Source of the DNA: Fidelibacterota bacterium | Lineage (GTDB): Bacteria > Fidelibacterota > UBA2242 | DNA: 9,108 bases | Assembly: GCA_023229045.1 (NCBI GenBank) | Contig: JALOAB010000078.1 | Location: forward strand, 1 to 9,108 | Direction of reading: 5' to 3' | In this document: positions 1 through 4,506 of the stretch, piece after piece | How positions within the stretch are numbered: the stretch's first letter is position 1 | How the letters are laid out: each line of letters begins with the position of its first letter | Program-made: the position numbers and the translations under genes | The notes under the pieces: generated by a model | What the model saw: only the letters and a program-made list of their open reading frames with translations | Database searches by the model: none | Told to the model about the DNA's origin: nothing

Positions 1-42
1 TCAGCATTTTTATATTCGCATTATTCGGATTAAAACTTCCCT

Positions 43-68
43 ATTAAAATATTTCTTTTAATTTTTTT
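43..68 (+). terminator. Weak AT-only hairpin followed by a T run
   Basis: ATTAAAA (43-49) and TTTTAAT (56-62) are perfect inverted arms around a 6-base loop, and the T run continues to 68. The layout resembles an intrinsic terminator for a gene left of the window. The stem has no G-C pairs, so it would be weak, and the whole stretch before 92 is AT-rich enough for this to arise by chance. Confidence 0.2.
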
Positions 69-91
69 GGTATTGTATTAGAATTGCCCGC

Positions 92-841
92 ATGTTACTG
101 ACTGAAGAAGATAAACGTTTTCCCTGGTCGATGCGTTGCATATTGACCGTTACCTCGCTTTTTAGCTACGGACTCCAGTATTTATTCTCGGCAATCATGA
201 TTCCGTTGGGTATTATCCTGGTTTTTTTTAAAGCCTCATATCTATTGCACATTGGACATATTTTTTGGGCTAGAGGACTATTCTGGCTGATGGGAACCCA
301 CATACACGTTTACGGACGCGAAAAGATTGAGCGTGGCAAGAAATACATTATGCTGATCAACCACGCCAGCATATACGATATCCCCGCAATTATCGCAGTT
401 TTCCCGCGCGTCTCCTGGCTCGGGCGCTCTTATCTGACGCGTATCCCGGTTTTCGGCTATTTTCTCAGAAATACTGATTACATCCCAATCGATCCGGGCG
501 ATCGCGAAAAATCCCGAGCCGCGATCAATAATTCCATCGCCAAAGCCGATTCGCTGACGATAGCTCTTTTCCCGGAAGGTACCCGCACACTGACGGGAGA
601 ACTCGGACCCTTTAAAAAAGGCTTCATTCACATCATGAAAGCCACCAATCTCGACATTCTGCCCGTGACCCTGAACGGCATGTTCCGCCTGAAGCCTAAG
701 ACCCGTTTCATTATCGATCCGCGCGTCCGGCTTGAAGCGGTTGTCAGCGATCCGATCCCCGCCGCCGAACTGATCAATTTTACCGACCAGGAGATTCTTG
801 ATCGGGTCAAAACCACCATTGTGGCTAATTATCGTCTTTAA
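92..841 (+). CDS. plsC: 1-acyl-sn-glycerol-3-phosphate acyltransferase (PlsC/AGPAT family)
   Basis: This 249-residue protein should transfer an acyl chain to the sn-2 position of lysophosphatidic acid, giving phosphatidic acid at the inner membrane. Visible family motifs, in order, are the catalytic H-x4-D box (NHASIYD, H91 and D96), the substrate-binding FPEGTRT (160-166) and the hydrophobic ILPVTLNG block (189-196). A long hydrophobic segment at about residues 26-50 would anchor it. The length is normal for PlsC. ATG at 92 is chosen because the hydrophobic N-terminus follows it. There is no clear Shine-Dalgarno sequence, and a second ATG at 131 lacks one too. The next gene starts 44 bases downstream on the same strand, so cotranscription is possible. 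Related PlsC-like enzymes acylate other lipids (for example ornithine lipids), so the exact acceptor is not certain. The plsC symbol reflects family membership. Confidence 0.9.
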   Translation: MLLTEEDKRFPWSMRCILTVTSLFSYGLQYLFSAIMIPLGIILVFFKASYLLHIGHIFWARGLFWLMGTHIHVYGREKIERGKKYIMLINHASIYDIPAIIAVFPRVSWLGRSYLTRIPVFGYFLRNTDYIPIDPGDREKSRAAINNSIAKADSLTIALFPEGTRTLTGELGPFKKGFIHIMKATNLDILPVTLNGMFRLKPKTRFIIDPRVRLEAVVSDPIPAAELINFTDQEILDRVKTTIVANYRL

Positions 842-884
842 GGCTATCACCGTTCATTTCAAGAATCAACCAATTTTCCCGACA

Positions 885-1847
885 ATGATCAGAGTTCATT
901 TGCGCAGTCATCTTCTATCATTTATTGGTCTGACGATTCTTTTACTTGTCTGCCCAGGCCATGCCCAGATTAAATGGCCTTTCAAAATGGCTGAGCGTGA
1001 GGCCGGATTAGCGTTTTCACCGGGAATTTACAGTAGCTATGCCAGCGTCTTTATTTGTATGCGGCAGATTACGCCGGTACTGATTTATAAAGAAGATGAA
1101 GCCGAATTATATACCGACCTAATATTGGAATCATACAAACCGACGCATCTTTTGGCTGAAGTCACCGTCTACCCGACTGCGAGTTTTTCCGGCTGGCTGA
1201 AGACCAAGCATTTCGACTTCTACAGTAAATTCGATTTACCATATGATCTAAATTTCTGGAGTTCTGTGGCCGGCAATTATCAGGAACCTTGGTCGCTGAG
1301 TCTTTTTACCGGCCAATTAGTTAATTTTCTAACCCTGACCGACGGTGAAGAGCTAAAAGTCGGTGCAAGCGGTGCGGGCGGTTTTGTGGCAACAACCGGC
1401 TGGCAGGAAATTTTCGATGGCTATATTCTCAGTGCCAGATGGTGGCGCTGTGAATGGAAAATCAAAGGCGCCGGAAGTGACCAAACGAAAGCCCATTCCT
1501 GGGACATCAAAATCGGCTACCGCTGGTACGGACTACCGCAAATTGCCAATACCTTTAATCTGACCTTTGCGCGCCAGAAAACTGACAAAGACTGCCATTC
1601 GTTGAACTTCCGACAGAATTCCTGTGCGGAGATCGAACTGCAGATTCCGCCCGGCGAAACGAAAAAAGGCTTTTCGCGGATCACGTGCGCCTACGGAAAA
1701 TTTTGGCCGTTCCGTAAATATTTAGTAGGCCTCAAAATCGGCTATTCCTACGAAAAGCGACCGCAATACCGCGGGCTTGCTCTCGGATTCACTTCCGTCG
1801 ACCGGATCATGCAGAGCCTGATCTTCCAGCCGATGGTGGAATTTTAA
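885..1847 (+). CDS. Secreted protein of unknown function, probable outer-membrane beta-barrel
   Basis: I do not recognise a family. The open frame extends up to 798, but ATG 885 is preferred because it gives a classical signal peptide: basic MIRVHLRSH, a hydrophobic core (FIGLTILLLVCP), then GHA-Q as a likely signal peptidase I site. That makes a 320-residue precursor. The upstream extension would overlap plsC and bury the signal. The mature part is rich in Trp, Tyr and Phe with short alternating hydrophobic/polar stretches (for example around residues 195-220 and 285-320), and it ends in ...LIFQPMVEF. A terminal Phe with hydrophobic residues at alternate positions before it is the usual signature of a barrel assembled by the BAM machinery. 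No clear ribosome binding site precedes the start. It follows plsC closely and may share its transcript. Barrel topology is inference; a secreted beta-rich protein is the alternative. Confidence 0.65.
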   Translation: MIRVHLRSHLLSFIGLTILLLVCPGHAQIKWPFKMAEREAGLAFSPGIYSSYASVFICMRQITPVLIYKEDEAELYTDLILESYKPTHLLAEVTVYPTASFSGWLKTKHFDFYSKFDLPYDLNFWSSVAGNYQEPWSLSLFTGQLVNFLTLTDGEELKVGASGAGGFVATTGWQEIFDGYILSARWWRCEWKIKGAGSDQTKAHSWDIKIGYRWYGLPQIANTFNLTFARQKTDKDCHSLNFRQNSCAEIELQIPPGETKKGFSRITCAYGKFWPFRKYLVGLKIGYSYEKRPQYRGLALGFTSVDRIMQSLIFQPMVEF

Positions 1848-1920
1848 CTCTATCTTATTCATAGAAAATCTTTTATTATTCAGTCGGACTAAATATATTC
1901 ACCTGCAAATTAGGGAATAA

Positions 1921-3402
1921 ATGAACAACCGTCCAATTAAAAAACCTAAAATCCTGCTGTCATTCATCGGCAATAACGACTGCTATCTGCCAGAAAAGCC
2001 CGGCGCAATCATTTCCGTCCTTGAGAAACAGTCTTTTAATGTACTTTATCTGCTGTATAACGACGAATTATATCTGAAACCCGCTTCCGCAATTTTGGAA
2101 TATTGCCGGAAAAATTATCCGGCTTCGACCGTGCGCTATCAGCCAGCTCTGGCAGTCAATCCGACCGATTATAACACAGTTTACCCAGCTATGTACCAGG
2201 CTGTCAGAGAAATTCTTCGGGAAAATCCTGACGGTGAATTCACCATTTCAGTAACGTCCGGGACGCCAACTATGCACGCCTGCTGGATTTTTCTACAGCA
2301 GGGCGGTGTAATCGACGCCAAACTCGTCCAGATTCACCGCGAAACTGGTCTGTCCGAGATTGACTTCAACCTCGATGATTTTCCGAGAATTAAAAGTATC
2401 GATTCCACCAAAATCGTACTGACAAAACTTTCCCGTGAAAACAGAATACTTCGTCAGCAGGTATCGCCTGCTATCGATGCCATTATCGGTGAGTCAATCG
2501 GTATTGGCGCGGTCAAGGAAAAAATACGTCTGCTGACCGACACAGAACTCCCGGTTTTCATCAGCGGTGAAAGCGGCACCGGTAAGGAACTGGTTGCCGA
2601 AGCTCTGCATTACGCGAGCGGACGCAGTGAAAAACCCTTAGTTAAAGTCAATTGCGGGGCAATTAGTCCCCAGCTTTTTGAGAGTGAGTTCTTCGGACAT
2701 AAACGAGGCAGTTTCACCGGCGCAATCGCTGATAAAGACGGAACATTCAAACTGGCCGACAAAGGCGCTATATTTTTGGATGAAATCGGCGATCTGCCGC
2801 TGGAGATGCAGGTCAAACTGCTCCGTTTTCTGGACTACGGCACAATTCAGGTTGTCGGCGGTAAAGAGGAAAAAGTCGATGTTCGGGTTATTTCAGCCTC
2901 CAACAAAAACATGCGAGAATTGGTAAAGACCGGCCAATTCCGCGAGGACCTTTTCTACCGGTTGGTTCAAACTGAAATTTTCCTGCCACCCTTGCGCGAA
3001 CGCGGCAACGACAAAATTTTGATCGCACAAAGTTTGGTAAAAGCACTCAATCAATTCCAGGACAAACGGAAATATCTGACAGAATCAGCACTCGCAAAAA
3101 TCCGCCAATATCACTGGCCGGGCAATATTCGCCAACTGAAAAGCGCCCTCACTGCCGCCTTCGTCTATCCGGGCAATGAAATCGGCGCCGAACATTTACA
3201 TATCATCGAACTGACCGATCAATCTACCGGAATCTCAATCCCGCCCGAAGGCGTTAACCTCGATAGTGAAATCATTCCCCGGTATTATCAGGCGGCTTTG
3301 CGTCAAACCAACGGTAACGCGGCCGCCGCGGCGCAGTTACTGGGTTTAGAGCCGGCAACTTTTCGCGCCAGACTGAGAAAACTAGAACTAAAAATAGAAT
3401 AG
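1921..3402 (+). CDS. Sigma-54-dependent transcriptional activator with N-terminal RtcR-like CARF sensor
   Basis: This 493-residue activator has three parts. Residues about 10-155 resemble the RtcR-type CARF fold: SFIGNN after the first strand, then the motif SVTSGTPTMHAC (110-121) followed by a helix and DAKLVQ, as in RtcR. CARF domains bind nucleotide or RNA-end ligands. Residues about 188-430 are a NtrC-type AAA+ domain: Walker A GESGTGKE (216-223), sigma-54 contact loop GSFTGA (263-268, usually GAFTGA), Walker B AIFLDE (283-288), LFYRL with the arginine-finger region (344-348) and WPGNIRQL (399-406). Residues about 450-490 form a Fis-type helix-turn-helix (NAAAAAQLLGLEPATFRARL). AGGG at 1912-1915 supports ATG 1921. 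Family logic: ligand binding releases ATPase activity, which opens sigma-54 promoters. No rtcA or rtcB is present, so the target genes are unknown. It converges on the toxin-antitoxin pair. The family call is strong; the CARF assignment rests on motif resemblance only. Confidence 0.88.
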   Translation: MNNRPIKKPKILLSFIGNNDCYLPEKPGAIISVLEKQSFNVLYLLYNDELYLKPASAILEYCRKNYPASTVRYQPALAVNPTDYNTVYPAMYQAVREILRENPDGEFTISVTSGTPTMHACWIFLQQGGVIDAKLVQIHRETGLSEIDFNLDDFPRIKSIDSTKIVLTKLSRENRILRQQVSPAIDAIIGESIGIGAVKEKIRLLTDTELPVFISGESGTGKELVAEALHYASGRSEKPLVKVNCGAISPQLFESEFFGHKRGSFTGAIADKDGTFKLADKGAIFLDEIGDLPLEMQVKLLRFLDYGTIQVVGGKEEKVDVRVISASNKNMRELVKTGQFREDLFYRLVQTEIFLPPLRERGNDKILIAQSLVKALNQFQDKRKYLTESALAKIRQYHWPGNIRQLKSALTAAFVYPGNEIGAEHLHIIELTDQSTGISIPPEGVNLDSEIIPRYYQAALRQTNGNAAAAAQLLGLEPATFRARLRKLELKIE

Positions 3403-3421
3403 ACCCGATTTATTAACAACT

Positions 3422-3482
3422 AAGGCACCAAGCCAATAAAGTGCTAGTAAATATTTTTTCTTCGTGTCTTTGAGTCTTCGTG
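3422..3482. repeat. Small inverted repeat with 8-bp periodic arm between convergent genes
   Basis: The right arm is three tandem 8-mers, TCTTCGTG (3459-3466), TCTTTGAG (3467-3474) and TCTTCGTG (3475-3482). The left arm AAGGCACCAAG (3422-3432) is the imperfect reverse complement of CTTCGTGTCTT (3460-3470). As RNA it would pair at 10 of 11 positions, counting one G-U, around a 27-base loop. It sits in the only gap between the convergent regulator and toxin genes, so it could end transcription from either side. It resembles the CTTTGTGTCTTTGTG-type dispersed intergenic repeats seen in some bacterial genomes. That resemblance is from memory and untested. Confidence 0.5.
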
Positions 3483-3498
3483 GTAAAATTGGAAGTTT

Positions 3499-3759
3499 CT
3501 AGGAACGGTAGACCTCACGGCGGTGTGCTACCCGTAAAATTTGAATTATGGCCACATCTTTCAGAAATGAATAGATGACGCGAAAATCACCAACCCGTAA
3601 TTTTCGAAAATTCTGAAACGCGCCCTTCAGAGGCATCCCGGATAAAGGATCATCCCCGAGAGAACTAACGGCTTTTAAAATACGGACAGCGTTTTCCCGG
3701 GGAAGTTTACGCAGTTCCTTTAACGCCCGCGAATCCCACTGGATTTTACAGGAGGCCAT
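3499..3759 (-). CDS. RelE/ParE-superfamily toxin of a type II toxin-antitoxin system
   Basis: This 86-residue basic protein has the compact RelE/StbE layout. An N-terminal strand and helix (IQWDSRALKELRKLP) are followed by the DDPLSGMPLKG loop, then FRKLRVGDFRVIYSF (51-65) and a C-terminal IIQILRVAHRREVYR. K45, K53, R55, R60, R76, H79, R80 and Y84 are the candidates for the basic and aromatic residues that RelE-type toxins use to cut mRNA in the ribosomal A site. The length is normal and no lesion is seen. Its ATG lies inside the 3' end of the antitoxin gene with a 14-base overlap, typical of antitoxin-first operons with coupled translation. ParE-like toxins, which act on DNA gyrase, share this fold. 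The HRREVYR end favours RelE/StbE, but the target cannot be proven from sequence. Confidence 0.85.
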   Translation of the reverse strand: MASCKIQWDSRALKELRKLPRENAVRILKAVSSLGDDPLSGMPLKGAFQNFRKLRVGDFRVIYSFLKDVAIIQILRVAHRREVYRS

Positions 3760-3961
3760 ATTCTTTCAGCACATCTTCATGCGCGATCATGACGCTGTCC
3801 GGATCATCCTGCCGGGCTTTGGCGATAACGCCATCATAATTGTCGAGATAGAAAGTGAGCGCTTTCTTGATCAGCGAACTGCGGTTCTCATGGGTTTCCT
3901 GCGCCAGAGCGTCGATTTCGCCGATGAGTTCTTCATCAATCTTAAAGGTTACCGGTTTCAT
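3746..3961 (-). CDS. Ribbon-helix-helix antitoxin (CopG/RelB-like) of the RelE pair
   Basis: This is a 71-residue antitoxin. Residues 2-8 (KPVTFKI) would form the DNA-contacting beta strand. DEELIGEIDALAQ and SSLIKKALTFYLDNY are the two helices of the ribbon-helix-helix fold, with NRSS as the conserved turn. The tail from about residue 46 is acidic (QDDPDSV, HEDVLKEY) and probably wraps the toxin. An in-frame GTG at 3967 would add two residues, but the Shine-Dalgarno GGAG overlaps that codon, whereas it lies five bases before ATG 3961, so the ATG is the start. It is upstream of and overlaps the toxin gene. A tandem palindromic site lies 22 bases above the start, so autorepression by antitoxin or by the complex is expected. 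Confidence 0.85.
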   Translation of the reverse strand: MKPVTFKIDEELIGEIDALAQETHENRSSLIKKALTFYLDNYDGVIAKARQDDPDSVMIAHEDVLKEYGLL

Positions 3962-3966
3962 ATTCA

Positions 3967-3970
3967 CTCC
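3967..3970 (-). promoter_or_regulatory. Ribosome binding site that decides the antitoxin start
   Basis: On the minus strand GGAG is followed by TGAAT and then ATG (3961). The last G of GGAG is also the first base of the alternative in-frame GTG, so that GTG cannot use this site. Confidence 0.7.
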
Positions 3971-3982
3971 AAAAATCCTGTT

Positions 3983-4010
3983 GGTAATATACGGTATTAC
4001 CGGTATTACC
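3983..4010. promoter_or_regulatory. Tandem palindromic operator of the toxin-antitoxin operon
   Basis: GGTATTACC, nearly self-complementary around its middle base, occurs twice head to tail at 3993-4001 and 4002-4010. GGTAATA at 3983-3989 is the perfect reverse complement of TATTACC (3995-4001) across five bases. Three related half-site groups in 28 bases upstream of a ribbon-helix-helix gene match how this family binds, with dimers side by side on short repeats. Assignment to this antitoxin is inference from position and geometry. Confidence 0.65.
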
Positions 4011-4014
4011 GCAA
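3986..4014 (-). promoter_or_regulatory. Candidate promoter of the toxin-antitoxin operon
   Basis: On the minus strand TTGCGG (4014-4009) and TATATT (3991-3986) are separated by 17 bases. The -10 matches the consensus at 5 of 6 positions and the -35 only at 3 of 6. The operator repeats lie largely between and over these elements, so a bound repressor would block polymerase. A start near 3979 would leave a leader of about 18 bases before ATG 3961. Confidence 0.45.
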
Positions 4015-4037
4015 TAAAAAATCATCATCACAATTTT

Positions 4038-4055
4038 AAATACAACCTTGTATTT
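4038..4055. promoter_or_regulatory. Perfect 8+8 dyad, possible regulator binding site
   Basis: AAATACAA and TTGTATTT are exact reverse complements around CC. TTTAAA on each side (4035-4040 and 4055-4060) extends the symmetry with a two-base slip. It lies about 75 bases above the antitoxin start and about 450 bases before hsdR. The repeat sequence differs from the GGTATTACC operator, so another protein, or a cruciform or hairpin, is implied. No specific regulator can be named. Confidence 0.4.
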
Positions 4056-4115
4056 TTAAAGGCAGGGTTTCAATTTGCAAGGTTTTATATAGATTGACGC
4101 ACCAAGAATTCGTAA

Positions 4116-4343
4116 AAATCTTTACGCCCGGGAATAAATTATATTACGAAGGTTAATATTGCGATCGCTTCAAAAAGCAATCAAATATTCCAATCACAGG
4201 ACGACAAAAATATAATAGAAGCATTGATTTCCATTTCTGGCATCTCTTCTGAAATAATCAATAGCGTATGCAAAGCGAACTATCCAAGAAAACACAACCA
4301 AGAATCCCGGAGGAAATTTCCAGGGCTTTTAAGCTTAAGTTGA
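4116..4343 (+). pseudogene. Open frame without a start codon, possible gene remnant
   Basis: The frame is open for 75 codons from after a TAA at 4113 to the TGA at 4341-4343 and has no ATG or GTG that could start it. The translation looks protein-like in the middle (KNIIEALISISGISSEIINS) and basic near the end (YPRKHNQESRRKFPG). I do not recognise it. It could be the tail of a gene deleted when the island formed, or chance. No ribosome binding site is visible. Confidence 0.2.
4312..4338. repeat. Two adjacent 10-bp perfect palindromes
   Basis: GGAAATTTCC (4312-4321) and TTAAGCTTAA (4329-4338) are each exactly self-complementary and lie 7 bases apart. CCC (4306-4308) and GGG (4323-4325) add offset symmetry to the first. 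They fall just before the AT-rich leader of the restriction-modification operon. They may be protein sites or chance in AT-rich DNA. Confidence 0.3.
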
Positions 4344-4445
4344 CCATTAATTAGGTAGATTTTTTATTTGTTTCCGCTTCGTTTTCTGAAATATTTATTT
4401 ATCCGTAGTCATTTTATATTTTACTTAGTTAGAGACGATATTAAA

Positions 4446-4472
4446 TTGGCATATGTTTGGTCTAAGTATTAT
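4446..4472 (+). promoter_or_regulatory. Candidate promoter of the hsdRMS operon
   Basis: TTGGCA (4446-4451) matches the -35 consensus at 5 of 6 positions and TATTAT (4467-4472) matches the -10 at 5 of 6. The spacer is 15 bases, shorter than ideal. Transcription from about 4479 would give a leader of about 28 bases before the hsdR start. The TTGGCA box also resembles half of a sigma-54 site, but the required -12 GC is absent. Confidence 0.4.
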
Positions 4473-4497
4473 CTTTGTCCTGAAATTATTAAAAAAC

Positions 4498-4501
4498 GAG
4501 G
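4498..4501 (+). promoter_or_regulatory. Ribosome binding site for the TTG-started hsdR
   Basis: GAGG is followed by ATTAA and then TTG at 4507, a five-base spacing. No ATG or GTG is better placed, and the family N-terminus begins right at this codon, so the TTG is accepted as the start. Confidence 0.7.
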
Positions 4502-4506
4502 ATTAA

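Larger units (their letters stand above)
4015..4506. other. Roughly 490-base intergenic stretch without a convincing gene
   Basis: I see no RNA gene, insertion sequence or ORF with start and ribosome binding site here. It contains the dyad at 4038-4055, an open frame without a start at 4116-4343, the palindromes at 4312-4338, and a candidate hsdR promoter at 4446-4472. A second, weaker promoter-like pair is TTGACC (4340-4345) with TTTATT (4363-4368), 17 bases apart. The section 4344-4506 is strongly AT-rich. Confidence 0.6.

Noticed and set aside
498..505. GCGATCGC octamer, also at 4161-4168 (the HIP1 sequence abundant in cyanobacteria)
   Set aside because: Two copies in 9 kb, one inside a coding region, do not show the enrichment seen in cyanobacteria, and the gene content gives no cyanobacterial sign.
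278..850. 190-codon open frame on the minus strand
   Set aside because: It lies opposite plsC, whose catalytic motifs are clear. It has no ribosome binding site or recognisable motif and is explained as an antisense shadow.
798..884. Earlier in-frame start for the secreted protein
   Set aside because: It would overlap plsC by 44 bases and put 29 residues in front of a clear signal peptide. ATG 885 explains the sequence better.
1848..1920. Promoter for the CARF regulator
   Set aside because: The gap is AT-rich and offers several TATATT-like hexamers, but none has a matching -35 at acceptable spacing, so no site is called.
3422..3482. CRISPR-like array from the repeated TCTTCGTG units
   Set aside because: The units are 8 bases, contiguous and degenerate with no spacers, and no cas genes are present.
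3779..4097. Two plus-strand open frames of 80 and 86 codons
   Set aside because: They run antisense through the antitoxin gene and its operator, have no ribosome binding site and show no protein-family features.
4447..4461. Possible sigma-54 promoter (TGGCA box) before hsdR, as a target of the CARF regulator
   Set aside because: TGGCAT is followed by TTGG where TTGC is needed, and the spacing is one base short. The invariant GC of the -12 element is missing. The same bases fit a sigma-70-type -35 better.
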